Shown one piece after another: positions 7,699-16,761 of a stretch of 40,386 nucleotides of DNA. A program made the translations under genes and the position numbers. Within the stretch, counting starts at the first letter, position 1. Each line of letters opens with the position of its first letter. Source of the DNA: Gemmatimonadota bacterium (GTDB lineage: Bacteria > Gemmatimonadota > Gemmatimonadetes > Gemmatimonadales > GWC2-71-9); assembly GCA_020351775.1 (NCBI GenBank), contig CP070666.1, positions 5,428,143 through 5,468,528 on the forward strand, read 5' to 3'. A model generated the notes under the pieces. It did not search any database. It worked only from the letters and a program-made list of their open reading frames with translations, and was not told the DNA's origin.

Positions 7699-9900
7699 TC
7701 AGTAGATGGCCTCACACCGTGGCTTCCGTGTGTCCGGCGGACAGCTCAGACTCCGATAGAAGCTCAACGGATGGCTAGCCCTTGGGTAGCCGGCTGGGAT
7801 CGGCATGTCTGAGAAAGTCTGGAAATACAGAATCGATGCGTCACGCCACCACTCCGCCTCCTTCTCTTGGATTCGCAGGAAGGCCTGCACATCCAGGAAC
7901 CGTTGCTCGTCGATCTTACCTTCGACCGTCTCCCATGTGGCCCTCATCCATCGAACTGTATCGACTCCTGCATTGTACCGATGGACTAACTCGTCCCACA
8001 GCGTTCGACCGGATCTCATTGGCTCAGTCCACGGCACGTGGTGGAACCACAGGAGGAGGTCGTCGGGCACCGAGTCCCGATCCGCGAACCGGTCGCGCAC
8101 CGGAGGGAAGTACTGCGCGACCGCGTTGCTCCCAGTCGCGGTCCGGTCAAACCCGATGCCTCCGCTGTCTGCGCGGCTGTAGTAGACCGAGGTCCAGTCA
8201 GCGCGTCCTCCTTCCACCCACGGTCCAGGCCCGTAGTGGTGCCCGCGGGCCATCTGATGCGCCAGCCCGAGCGGTGTCATGTAATTCACCACCGCCTCAT
8301 GGGACGCGAGCATCATGACCTGCACCGCCGCGACCACCGCGGAATCGTTCGAGAACGTGAGGCGGATCCACTGTTCTGCGATCTCCTCGGAGGACAACGC
8401 ATGATCCCACGCTAGGCGACCATAGGCATACCAGTTCGCCTGGTTGAAATCTGAGCCGGTCCAATCTCGATCCGTGCCGACGTTTGCCACGCCGGCGATC
8501 CCGGTGCGGGGATAGCCGTGCAAGGTGCCGTCTATGACGCTCCCTACGGTCGATCCCTCGCCGTCGGCGTACGTGTCCGCATCCAACACCTCTTTCCACA
8601 TCGGCGCCAGAAACGCCAAATGAGTGTCCTGTCCCAGATACTCCTTCGTAACCTGCAGTTCCATCATGAGCGGTGTCTCGGGCATCGCTCCGAACAGCGG
8701 ATGGAACGGTTCTCGCGGCTGGAAATCGAGCGGACCGTTTTTCGCCTGTAGCAACACGTTCTCACGGAATGCACCGTCGAGCGGCGTGAACTCGTCATAT
8801 GCCTGGCGCACGCGGTCGACGGGAAGCTCGTTGCTGTAGACGAACGCTCGCCACATGACGATACCGCCGTGCGGACCGACGGCGTCCGCCAGCATGTTGG
8901 CGCCCTCTGCATGCGATCGATCGTAATCCTGCGGACCGGGCTGCCCTTCGGAGTTTGCCTTGACCAGGAACCCGCCGAAGTCGGGTATGGCACGGTAGAT
9001 CTCGGCGGCCTTGCCCGCCCACCATTGCTGCACCGACGGATCGAGAGGATCGGCAGTACCGAGTCCGCCGATCTCCATCGGCGCGCTGAATCGCGCGGTC
9101 AGGTAAACCGTGATTCCATAAGGCCGGAACACGTCAGCCAGGGTGGCCACCTTGGCGAGGTACTCTGGCGTGAGCACCTGGGCATTCGCGTTGACGTTGG
9201 TGAGAACACTGCCGTTGATTCCGATGGACGCGTTGGCGCGGGCGTAGTCGCGGTACCGTGGTGAGACGGAATCAGGCAGCGCCTCCCATTCCCACAGGGA
9301 CGAACCGGCGTACCCGCGCTCTACCGAGCGATCGAGGTTATCCCAGTGGTTGAGTAGGCGACGTTGAATCCGCGGCGCAGACGTTATCGCCAGATCTCGC
9401 AAGGACCGCTGCGTCTGAATGAGGCGGAGCAGTTCGAATGCTCCGTAAAGAACGCCGACGTCTTCATTCGCGGCAATGACGATCGCCTGTTGTCCCGCAA
9501 CGCTCATGGCTCGCAGCACGAATCCCTCTTCGCCGGCTACTCGCAGCTCTTCGGCAATGGGCAGCGCGGCGATGATCGCGGATTCCCCGGGGGTACCAGC
9601 TACGATCGCTCCGTCGCGGGAGACCCGTGTCTCCGCCGGAAGCTCGGTACCGAGAAGACCCAGCAATCCCGTGGTCAGCTCGTCGCGAGTGGCGCGCAGC
9701 GTGGGCGATGAACCCTCCACCACCAGATACGCCGCGGCGTCGAGGTATTCCGCCAGCCGCATCTCGTTGCTGATCGGCCGGTACCGCAACCACAGATCAT
9801 AGCCATCCTCGACGTGTTGCACCTCGTCGGGGGGCCGTCCGGGCGGGGAGCACGCAAGGACGGCCGCCAGGAGAGTCAGGTACTTGAGACCGGTCACCAT
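7699..9900 (-). CDS. aguA: GH67 alpha-glucuronidase, lipoprotein
   Basis: A 733-residue enzyme that removes 4-O-methyl-D-glucuronate or D-glucuronate alpha-1,2-linked to the terminal xylose of xylo-oligosaccharides. The general acid is seen as Glu318 in [12 protein letters not shown]. The base pair is Asp392 in [12 protein letters not shown] and most likely Glu420 in VTKEYLG, which keeps the usual 28-residue spacing. Residues 1-17 are a lipoprotein signal peptide with lipobox VLAC (Cys17), so the enzyme is anchored in the envelope rather than cytoplasmic as in Geobacillus. ATG 9900 has GAGGGGGG just upstream. It sits 75 nt after the hexuronate transporter gene, which fits hydrolysis at the envelope followed by import of glucuronate. 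Confidence 0.95.
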   Translation of the reverse strand: MVTGLKYLTLLAAVLACSPPGRPPDEVQHVEDGYDLWLRYRPISNEMRLAEYLDAAAYLVVEGSSPTLRATRDELTTGLLGLLGTELPAETRVSRDGAIVAGTPGESAIIAALPIAEELRVAGEEGFVLRAMSVAGQQAIVIAANEDVGVLYGAFELLRLIQTQRSLRDLAITSAPRIQRRLLNHWDNLDRSVERGYAGSSLWEWEALPDSVSPRYRDYARANASIGINGSVLTNVNANAQVLTPEYLAKVATLADVFRPYGITVYLTARFSAPMEIGGLGTADPLDPSVQQWWAGKAAEIYRAIPDFGGFLVKANSEGQPGPQDYDRSHAEGANMLADAVGPHGGIVMWRAFVYSNELPVDRVRQAYDEFTPLDGAFRENVLLQAKNGPLDFQPREPFHPLFGAMPETPLMMELQVTKEYLGQDTHLAFLAPMWKEVLDADTYADGEGSTVGSVIDGTLHGYPRTGIAGVANVGTDRDWTGSDFNQANWYAYGRLAWDHALSSEEIAEQWIRLTFSNDSAVVAAVQVMMLASHEAVVNYMTPLGLAHQMARGHHYGPGPWVEGGRADWTSVYYSRADSGGIGFDRTATGSNAVAQYFPPVRDRFADRDSVPDDLLLWFHHVPWTEPMRSGRTLWDELVHRYNAGVDTVRWMRATWETVEGKIDEQRFLDVQAFLRIQEKEAEWWRDASILYFQTFSDMPIPAGYPRASHPLSFYRSLSCPPDTRKPRCEAIY

Positions 9901-9975
9901 GCTGCCCCCCTCACAAAGGTGTCTGTGGCATCTGGGCACGAATCGGCCATCACCCGCAGTACTCACGCATTCGCT

Positions 9976-11319
9976 TCACTCCACAGCCTGCTCGTCGAGC
10001 TTCACGGGGTCCATGCGCGGTACCAGCAAGTGCATGATGAATAGCGCCGCCACGTAGGCGAGTGCGAGGACGACGAAGATGGGACCGTAGTTGCCCCCCG
10101 TTGCGTCCAACAGGTCACCCGTGAACCGCTGGAACAAGAAGGCGGTGAACATGCCGGCGAAGCCGCCGATGCCGATCACCGACGCGACCGCCCGCCGCGG
10201 GAACATGTCGCTCACAGTAGTGAAGAGATTGGCGGACCAACCCTGGTGCGCCGACGCAGCAATGCTCACGATGGCGACGGCAGCCCACATGCTCTGGACC
10301 GTGGGCGCGAGCATCGTCGGAACGATCATCAAGGCCAACAGCAGCATGGTGGCCTTCCTGCCACGGTTGATGCTCCAGCCGCGCTTGATCAGCGCACCCG
10401 AGAGCCACCCGCCAGCCACCGAACCCACGTCGGCCGCCACGTAGATCACGACCAGCGGCAGCGCGAGCCCGGCCAGCTCCACACCCCAGTTCTCATCGAG
10501 GAATTTGGGAAGCCAGAACAGGTAGAAGAGCCACACGGGGTCCGTCATCGCCTTGCCGACGACGAACGCCCAAGTGGGACGGTGCTTGAGCAGGTGATGC
10601 CATGGAATCTTCACCGGCGGGTCCGCTGGATCGCTGCGGATATGGGCCAACTCGGCAGGCGAGACCTTGGGGTGCAGTGCCGGGTCGCTATAGGCAACTA
10701 GCCACAGGGGAATCCAGACGAGACCAAGCAGGCCGGTGATGATGAACGCCCAACGCCACCCCAAGGTGAGCGCGATCCAAGGGACTATCAGCGCGGCCAC
10801 CACAACCCCCACGTTTGTCCCCGCGTTGAAGATGCCGGTGGCTAGCGCCCGTTCCCTCTTGGGAAACCACTCCGCCACGGACTTGACCGCAGCGGGGAAG
10901 TTCGCCGACTCGCCAGCCCCGAGGAATGCGCGCGCCGCCGAGAAGCCCGGAACCGTGCGTACGAAGGCGTGCGCCACCGCAGCCAGACTCCAGGCTGAAA
11001 TAGCGAACGTGTAGCCCCACCGCACGCCGATGCGATCCATGAGGCGGCCCGTGACCAGAAGCCCAATTCCATAAGCGATGCTGAACCACGAGACGATGAC
11101 GCCGTAGTCGGACTCGCTCCACCCCAGCTCGCGCGTGAGAGTTGGGGCTAGGATGCCGATGACTTGGCGGTCGACGTAGTTGATCGTCGTCGCAAAGAAC
11201 AGCAGCGCCAGGATCGTCCAGCGAAAGCCGAATCCCCTTCGAGGGGGAGTGGAAGGGCTTGCGCCGTCGTCAGCCACAGCGTCGACCTGTCGTGGAACTG
11301 CCTCGCTAGCCCGGTGCAC
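9976..11319 (-). CDS. exuT: MFS transporter, hexuronate (ExuT/ACS) family
   Basis: A 447-residue major facilitator with 12 predicted membrane segments. Segment 1 ends in TTINYVDRQVIGILAPTL, and the family block GAGESANFPAAVKSVAEWFP is present, both typical of the anion:cation symporter family that includes ExuT, GarP and the tartrate carriers. The likely cargo is D-glucuronate, given the alpha-glucuronidase immediately downstream and uxaC upstream (inference). The GTG start at 11319 lies inside the end of the preceding Gfo/Idh gene (14 nt overlap), so the two are translationally coupled. The first 30 residues are hydrophilic and Pro-rich, and a later start cannot be excluded. Confidence 0.92.
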   Translation of the reverse strand: MHRASEAVPRQVDAVADDGASPSTPPRRGFGFRWTILALLFFATTINYVDRQVIGILAPTLTRELGWSESDYGVIVSWFSIAYGIGLLVTGRLMDRIGVRWGYTFAISAWSLAAVAHAFVRTVPGFSAARAFLGAGESANFPAAVKSVAEWFPKRERALATGIFNAGTNVGVVVAALIVPWIALTLGWRWAFIITGLLGLVWIPLWLVAYSDPALHPKVSPAELAHIRSDPADPPVKIPWHHLLKHRPTWAFVVGKAMTDPVWLFYLFWLPKFLDENWGVELAGLALPLVVIYVAADVGSVAGGWLSGALIKRGWSINRGRKATMLLLALMIVPTMLAPTVQSMWAAVAIVSIAASAHQGWSANLFTTVSDMFPRRAVASVIGIGGFAGMFTAFLFQRFTGDLLDATGGNYGPIFVVLALAYVAALFIMHLLVPRMDPVKLDEQAVE

Positions 11320-12451
11320 CCGTGACCCAGGTCGCCTGCTGCTGCGCTTCTAGCGCCAACTCTGTCGCGAGGAAACAGTGGGCCTGCGACATGGCTGTCT
11401 CCGTGCGGTTCACGACGTCGTCCACGATCTGCCGACCATAGGGAAGCTCGACACTACTGCAATCGATGTGGCGAGTGCTGTTGTCGTCGACGATGAAGAG
11501 GTGCTCCGGACCGTCGCGTCCGGCGATATCGATATTCTTCCGCACCTCGAGGTAGCCGTCCGTCCCCTCCACGATGATCCTCGTGTCTCCCCACACCCCC
11601 AGCCCGGCTGGAGTGAACCAGTCGAGCCGGACATAGCCCGTTCCGCCGTCGCCCCTCAGCATCATCTCGCCGAAGTCCTGGAAGCCGGGGTGCTCCAGAT
11701 TCCGGTAGTTCGCAATCTGAGAGGCGACGACATTGCCTCGCGTCGAGCCGGTGAAGAAGAGGAACTGGTCGACCTGGTGGGACCCGATGTCGCAGAGGAT
11801 GCCGCCGTAGGCGTCGGGATTCCAGAACCAATCAGGACGCTGCGTCAGGCCAACCTGGTGCGGGCCCAGCCCGAGCGTGTGGATCACCTGTCCGATGGCA
11901 CCGGCCCTGACGAGTTCTCCTGCCTCGACGGTTCCCGCACTCTCGAAGCGCTCGGAGTACATGATGGAGTAGATACGCTGCGTCTCCGCCTGCACGCGAC
12001 GGACCAGGGCGAGCTGCTCCAGCGTGGTGATGCCGGGCTTGTCAGCGATGTAGTCTTTCCCGTGCTGCATCACGCGGATGCCAAGGGGAGCCCGTTCGTT
12101 CGGGATGATCGAGGAGAGTATCAGCTGGATAGAGTCGTCTTCCAGGATCTCCCGTTCGTCCGCGGCGACATGGGCGTTGGGGAACCGCCTGGTAAACGCA
12201 GCCCGGAGATCGGGCTCCAGCACGAAGACCGATGCCAGCTCGCCGCCGCCTCGCGTGACGGCCTCGACCATGTGATAGATGTGGAAATGGTTCATGCCGA
12301 TCACGCCGAACCGCAGCCGTGGCTCGGCCCGTCCGCGGCGTTTTGCGTGCACAGCTGCCGTGATCTGGCCGGGTACGGCCGCGGCGGCGGCCATGCCAGC
12401 GACCACCCCCGCCGACTTCTTCATGAGGTCTCTGCGAGTGATCTCGTGCAT
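11306..12451 (-). CDS. Tat-exported Gfo/Idh/MocA family oxidoreductase
   Basis: A 381-residue oxidoreductase. The N-terminus has the twin-arginine motif TRRDLMKK followed by an Ala-rich hydrophobic stretch and AVHA, a plausible cleavage site. The folded protein would therefore be exported with its nicotinamide cofactor bound. The Rossmann start is FGVIGMNHFHIYH, the EKP motif is replaced by DKPGITT, and the C-terminal domain includes CDIGSHQVDQFLFFTG. The substrate is unknown. It is the first gene of a minus-strand run followed by exuT, aguA and xylA, so a sugar or uronate released from xylan is expected. ATG 12451 is the second of two adjacent ATGs and has the better spacing to AGGGGG. Confidence 0.88.
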   Translation of the reverse strand: MHEITRRDLMKKSAGVVAGMAAAAAVPGQITAAVHAKRRGRAEPRLRFGVIGMNHFHIYHMVEAVTRGGGELASVFVLEPDLRAAFTRRFPNAHVAADEREILEDDSIQLILSSIIPNERAPLGIRVMQHGKDYIADKPGITTLEQLALVRRVQAETQRIYSIMYSERFESAGTVEAGELVRAGAIGQVIHTLGLGPHQVGLTQRPDWFWNPDAYGGILCDIGSHQVDQFLFFTGSTRGNVVASQIANYRNLEHPGFQDFGEMMLRGDGGTGYVRLDWFTPAGLGVWGDTRIIVEGTDGYLEVRKNIDIAGRDGPEHLFIVDDNSTRHIDCSSVELPYGRQIVDDVVNRTETAMSQAHCFLATELALEAQQQATWVTGAPG

Positions 12452-12500
12452 CATTCCCCCTGTCCCGCAATCGCACACCGATCGTTGCCGGTTGCTCGCC

Positions 12501-12529
12501 ATTCTCGAACCGGGTGCCTATGTTGTCAA
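12501..12529 (-). promoter_or_regulatory. Sigma70-type promoter of the Gfo/Idh-exuT-aguA-xylA run
   Basis: On the minus strand a perfect TTGACA (12524-12529) is followed after exactly 17 nt by GAGAAT (12501-12506), about 50 nt before the start codon. Directly upstream of the -35 box lie two overlapping 8-bp palindromes, TGATATCA (12532-12539) and ATCATGAT (12536-12543), which could be an operator. Confidence 0.5.
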
Positions 12530-12693
12530 GCTGATATCATGATCTGATGCCTTTGCAGCCCCTTGTGGACGCCGATCGTGGCGGACTAGGGATGCGTTGG
12601 TCCACGTCCCGCCTTAGCGTCGGCCAGTCAGTCGCAGAGCGGGGCGTCGTCGCACCGCCGACGGCGGTCGCATAGGAGTCGAAGCAAAGCGGA

Positions 12694-12711
12694 GCCTGGG
12701 AGATGCCAGGC
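12694..12711 (-). terminator. Weak hairpin after uxaC
   Basis: A perfect 6-bp stem (GCCTGG/CCAGGC) with a 6-nt loop lies 15 nt past the uxaC stop. On the minus strand only a short, interrupted T-run follows, so termination may be partial. Confidence 0.3.
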
Positions 12712-12725
12712 ATGTTCTGCAACTC

Positions 12726-14162
12726 TCAGGCAAAGCGATAGGCGTCTCGAGCGAGGTCGTAAGCCAGCGCCCTGGCCATATCTCGCGCATCCTGCATGTC
12801 AACGATGTGGCGCGCGACGAGCCGAGCGAGCCAGGTTGCATCGACGCGGCGAGCCAGGTCGTGCCGTGCGGGGATGGAACAAAACGCGCGCGTGTCGTCG
12901 TTGAACCCGGCGGTGTTGTAGATACCTGCGGTTTCGGTCGTGCGCTGGCGATACCGGAGCATGCCTTCGATGCTGTCATGAAACCACCAGGGAGGCCCAA
13001 GTCGCAGTGCCGGGTAGTGGCCAGCGAGGGGGGCCAGCTCACGGGAGTAGGTCGCCTCGTCCAGCGTGAAGAGGATGAGACGGAAGCGCGGGTCGTTTCC
13101 ATACGCACACAGCAGGTTGAGCAGATTCCGCGTGTACTCGGTCGCGACAGGGATGTCCGCACCTGTATTGGGACCGAAGCGTTCGAGGAAAGGCTGATTG
13201 TGATCCCGCAGGGCGCCCGCATGAAGCTGCATGACCAAACCGTCTTCGGTAGAGCAGCGTGCCATCTCCATCAGCATGTGGGCCTGAAACCGTTGTTGGT
13301 CCGCCGACGTGGCCTCGCCCCGGCGCGCCCGCTGGAACAGTCGGTCCGCTTCTTCGTCGGGCAGCCGCTGGGTCAAGGGCACCTCGGAGTCGTGGTCGGT
13401 GGCCGTGGCACCCAATGAGCCAAAGAACGCACGCCGGCTCTCCAGCACCCGGATGAACGTGGCGTAGTCGGAGATCGAACTGCCGTACAAGGTGGACAAA
13501 CGGTCTATTTCGGCGTGCCAATCGGGTGCGGCCACTCGAAACGCCGCGTCGGGGCGGAAGGTGGGGATCACCCTGCCCTGCCAGCCGGACTCCCGGATGC
13601 GGCCGTGGCTCTCGAGGGGGTCGCTGGCCGCATCGGTGGTAGCGAGTACCTCGATGTTGAAGCGCTCGAAGAGTGCGCGGGGGCGAAACTCGGCCGTTTC
13701 CAGCTTCTCACGGATCTCGTCGTATATCACGGCGGCGGTCGCGCCGGTGAGGCGTTTTCGCACTCCGAACACGTGGTACAGCTCGTAGCTCAGCCACGCA
13801 GCGGTCGGCGTGCCGCGGAACAGGTGGAATTGCTCTGAGAAGAGCTGCCAAACCTTGCGCGGGTCGCGCTCAACGGGGGTGCCGTCGCAGGTAGGAATCC
13901 CCAGGCGCTCGAGCGGGACGCCCTGCGAGTACAGCATTCGGAACACATAGTGATCCGGCAAGACGATCAGCGCCGTGGGTTCAGGAAACGGGCTGTCGTC
14001 GGCCAGGATCACGGGATCCACGTGACCGTGCGGGCTGATGATGGGAAGATCGCGCGTCTCGTCGTACAGCGACCGGGCGGTCTGCCGGACGGCGGGATCG
14101 GGATCGAAGTAGCGGTCCTCGTGCAGGACCAGGTCGTCCGGTGCCGGGATCGGCTCACTCAT
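12726..14162 (-). CDS. uxaC: Glucuronate isomerase (uronate isomerase)
   Basis: A 478-residue amidohydrolase-superfamily enzyme that isomerises D-glucuronate to D-fructuronate, the first cytoplasmic step after uptake. The metal-binding HxH is His45/His47 in IISPHGHVDP, and the family blocks DHYVFRMLYSQGVPLE and GRVIPTFRPDAAF are present, together with the late LGPPWWFHDSIEGMLRYR typical of UxaC. Length matches the 470-residue family norm. ATG 14162 has AGAGGAG eight nt upstream, whereas the in-frame extension to 14516 is unlike any UxaC. It is followed after 274 nt by the Gfo/Idh-exuT run, which has its own promoter. Galacturonate is a possible alternative substrate. Confidence 0.96.
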   Translation of the reverse strand: MSEPIPAPDDLVLHEDRYFDPDPAVRQTARSLYDETRDLPIISPHGHVDPVILADDSPFPEPTALIVLPDHYVFRMLYSQGVPLERLGIPTCDGTPVERDPRKVWQLFSEQFHLFRGTPTAAWLSYELYHVFGVRKRLTGATAAVIYDEIREKLETAEFRPRALFERFNIEVLATTDAASDPLESHGRIRESGWQGRVIPTFRPDAAFRVAAPDWHAEIDRLSTLYGSSISDYATFIRVLESRRAFFGSLGATATDHDSEVPLTQRLPDEEADRLFQRARRGEATSADQQRFQAHMLMEMARCSTEDGLVMQLHAGALRDHNQPFLERFGPNTGADIPVATEYTRNLLNLLCAYGNDPRFRLILFTLDEATYSRELAPLAGHYPALRLGPPWWFHDSIEGMLRYRQRTTETAGIYNTAGFNDDTRAFCSIPARHDLARRVDATWLARLVARHIVDMQDARDMARALAYDLARDAYRFA

Positions 14163-14558
14163 TTGCGATGCTCCTCTCTCGGCCGCGCCTGTGCTCGAGG
14201 CCACTGAGCCGGTGATTTCAGCGATTCGAGGGGTGCACCACGCTGCTGCGTGCGCACTGCCGGGTCGCATCTCGGCTGATAGGGTGCACTGCACGCACGA
14301 GGCGGCGCAAGTGTCGCAAGCGTGCTGCCGAGCTACGTCGAAACAGCGAGAGACTATGGAACATTCGCCTTGGGAGCAGACTGCATGGGCCGGTGGCGTG
14401 CCGGAGCTGGCGGTCTTGCGACCGCCGCCTTTGGTGGTACCATCAGACGCACTACTAAACCACCGAATGGCGAACCGGACTATTATGGTTCCCCGTTCTA
14501 CCGTTGACCGACCCACAGTCGAGCCTCGATAGAAGCTGGTTCATGAAGGGAGATCACC
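14163..14558. other. Divergent intergenic region between uxaC and the URO-D gene
   Basis: No gene is visible in these 396 nt. The left part contains a cluster of GTGC/GCAC palindromes described separately. The right part contains TGGTACCA (14435-14442), a small palindrome resembling the core of FCD-regulator operators, and an A+T-richer stretch with TATTAT (14481-14486) and TTGACC (14504-14509) before the URO-D start. No convincing pair of promoter hexamers could be assigned. Confidence 0.4.
14232..14294. promoter_or_regulatory. Cluster of three GTGC/GCAC palindromes upstream of uxaC
   Basis: GGTGCACC (14232-14239), GTGCGCAC (14250-14257) and GTGCA-C-TGCAC (14284-14294) lie 70-132 nt upstream of the uxaC start. 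Three related inverted repeats in 63 nt of non-coding DNA suggest a repeated operator. The protein that would bind is unknown. Confidence 0.3.
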
Positions 14559-15602
14559 GTGCGCCGTGAGCAGTGGGAGACGTTCAAGAAGGCCGCGAGG
14601 TTAGAGAAACTCGATGGCGTACCCATGGCGCTAATCATCGACAGTCCGTGGATACCTGGGTATCTAGGCCTGAGCCACATGGACTACTATCTCGACCCGG
14701 AACTCTGGTTTCGGTCGAATCTGAAGATCCATGAGGAATTCCCCGACATCATCTTCGTCCCGTCATGGTGGGCCGAGTACGGGATGGCGGCTGAGCCGTC
14801 GGCGCTTGGAGCCAAGATCAAGTTCTGGCAGGACAATACGCCGAGCCAGTATCAAACCCTCGTTCGCATCGAGGATCTGGAGAGCCTCCCGGAGTATGAG
14901 GTCGAAGCCGATGCCTTCATGGGGCTGACGCTGCACCGGATACGGATGCACCGCCAGCGAATCCTCGATACCGGCGAGATTCTCCCGCTGGTCACGGCGC
15001 GGGGACCGCTGTGCACGGCGGGGTTCGTTCGCGGCATCACCGAATTCATGATCGATCTCATCGAAAAGCCTGAGTGGTCCCACAAGCTGATCGATCGTTG
15101 CACAAGCCTGATCATCGATTGGCTGAAGGCGCAGTACGCCACGATGGGTGACACGGTCGAAGGGATCTTCCTGCTGGACGACATCGTCGGGTTCATCAAT
15201 GAAGATCACTACATGGAGTTCGCCCACCCCTACCTGAAGCAGATCTGTGACGCGTTCCCGCAGCATTGGGTCAAGATCTATCACAACGATGCTGACGTCA
15301 CGGCCTGCCTCGACCACTTGCCCGACTGCGGATTCAACGTGCTGAACTGGGGCAAACAGACGGACATCTCGGAGGTGAAGGAGCGGGTTGGTGACCGCAT
15401 GTGTCTGATGGGGAATGTGAATCCCCTCGAGGTCGGCGTGCGTGGTACACCCGACGAGGTTCGGGCTGCCACACTGGAGGTGCTCGAGAAGAGTGGTGGT
15501 AGGGGTGTGATCCTGTCCGTGGGTGGAGGGGCGAGTCCGGGCATGCCGCGCGAAAACATCCTCGCCATGCTGCAAGCCTTGGACGAATACAACGCCCACT
15601 AG
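14559..15602 (+). CDS. Uroporphyrinogen decarboxylase (URO-D/CmuA) family protein
   Basis: A 347-residue TIM-barrel protein of the URO-D superfamily, seen from LDGVPMALIIDSPWIPGYLG, VTARGPLCTAGFVRG and the C-terminal LMGNVNPLEVGVRGTPDEV. This superfamily includes haem synthesis HemE and corrinoid methyltransferases. Members found in sugar loci are mostly uncharacterised. The methyltransferase zinc motif HxC is not present: the equivalent place reads KIYHNDADVT, so a Zn-thiolate methyl transfer is unlikely. It is also not HemE-like in overall pattern. The GTG start follows AAGGGAGA with good spacing. It is divergent from uxaC and convergent with kdgK. One idea is handling of the 4-O-methyl group of methylglucuronate, but nothing in the sequence proves it. 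Confidence 0.85.
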   Translation: MRREQWETFKKAARLEKLDGVPMALIIDSPWIPGYLGLSHMDYYLDPELWFRSNLKIHEEFPDIIFVPSWWAEYGMAAEPSALGAKIKFWQDNTPSQYQTLVRIEDLESLPEYEVEADAFMGLTLHRIRMHRQRILDTGEILPLVTARGPLCTAGFVRGITEFMIDLIEKPEWSHKLIDRCTSLIIDWLKAQYATMGDTVEGIFLLDDIVGFINEDHYMEFAHPYLKQICDAFPQHWVKIYHNDADVTACLDHLPDCGFNVLNWGKQTDISEVKERVGDRMCLMGNVNPLEVGVRGTPDEVRAATLEVLEKSGGRGVILSVGGGASPGMPRENILAMLQALDEYNAH

Positions 15603-15639
15603 CACGCATGCGCGGACCGTGAGTGCAACCGGGGCCGGC

Positions 15640-16722
15640 TCACCGCTGGATCCGAGCTGAACCTCCCGTGGCGAAGGCCCGGACCTGTTCCAGGGTCGCC
15701 ATTGTGGTGTCACCGGGGAACGTGGTGAGCAGAGCGCCGTGCGCCCAACCCAGCTTCACGGCCTCGGCCGGTGTCTCACCAGTCAGCAGCCCGTAGAAGA
15801 ACCCGCTGGCGAATCCGTCGCCGCCTCCGACCCTATCGCGGATATCGAGATCGCACGTTGGGGCCGCATGTGGCTTCCCTGATACCCACGCAACCGCGCT
15901 CCAACTATGGCGGTTTGTTGAATGCACCTCGCGCAGTGTGGTCGCCACCACCTTTATCTGTGGGTGCCGTTCGACTACCCGCTCGATCATGGCCAGGAAT
16001 GCGGTCGGATCGAGCTTGGACTGGTCCGCCACCTCGGGGCCGGGTATTCCCAGACCTTTCTGGAGGTCCTCCTCGTTCCCGACTAGGACATCTACGTGCT
16101 CGACGATCCGGCCGATGATCTCGACCGCCTTGTGCTGACCGCCCCATATATTCCAGAGCTTTTCGCGGAAATTGAGATCGAAGCTCGTGACCGCGCCGGC
16201 AGCCTTCGCCGCTTTCATCCCTTCGACGATGAGCTCCCCCGTAGAAGCCGATAGGGACGCAAAGATCCCGCCGCTGTGGAACCAGCGCACGCCTCCCTCG
16301 AAAATCGCGTTCCAATTGAAGTCTCCGGGCTTCAGCTGAGCTGCCGCCTCGTTGCAGCGGCTATAGAACACCACTGGTGCCCGAACGCCGTGACCCCGGT
16401 CGCTGTACACCGTCGCCATGTTGGGCCCGTTCACACCGTTGTGCTCGAAGTGCTTGTAGAACGCCCTGACACCCATGGCGCGCACACGCTCAGCGATCAG
16501 GTCTCCGATAGGGTAGTCGACCTTCGCCGACACTATTGCAGTGTTCAGCCGAAAGCAGTCTGCGAGGTTGGCGGCGACATTGTATTCGCCACCGCTCACG
16601 TGAATATCGCACCGCGTCGCCTTGCGGAACGGCACGATGCCCGGATCGAGTCGATGGACCAGGGCTCCCAGACTCACGAGATCGAGAGCGCCACTCTTGG
16701 GGATATTCAGTTCATTCGCCAT
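15640..16722 (-). CDS. kdgK: 2-keto-3-deoxygluconate kinase (PfkB family)
   Basis: A 360-residue ribokinase-family sugar kinase that phosphorylates 2-keto-3-deoxy-D-gluconate to KDPG. The N-terminal block LVSLGALVHRLDPG and the substrate-binding HVSGGEYNVAANLADCF are present. The catalytic base is Asp302 in DRVGGGDGFASGFFYG, where the usual GAGD is GGGD, a variant I associate with KdgK-like proteins of environmental bacteria. It lies 39 nt downstream of the LarA homologue and shares the transcript gnd-larA-kdgK. No KDPG aldolase and no mannonate dehydratase are visible in the window, so its substrate must come from an enzyme encoded elsewhere, or from another acid. Confidence 0.88.
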   Translation of the reverse strand: MANELNIPKSGALDLVSLGALVHRLDPGIVPFRKATRCDIHVSGGEYNVAANLADCFRLNTAIVSAKVDYPIGDLIAERVRAMGVRAFYKHFEHNGVNGPNMATVYSDRGHGVRAPVVFYSRCNEAAAQLKPGDFNWNAIFEGGVRWFHSGGIFASLSASTGELIVEGMKAAKAAGAVTSFDLNFREKLWNIWGGQHKAVEIIGRIVEHVDVLVGNEEDLQKGLGIPGPEVADQSKLDPTAFLAMIERVVERHPQIKVVATTLREVHSTNRHSWSAVAWVSGKPHAAPTCDLDIRDRVGGGDGFASGFFYGLLTGETPAEAVKLGWAHGALLTTFPGDTTMATLEQVRAFATGGSARIQR

Positions 16723-16761
16723 GTTGGATCCCGCATTGGAGTGTACGGTGTGCGTGTCCGG

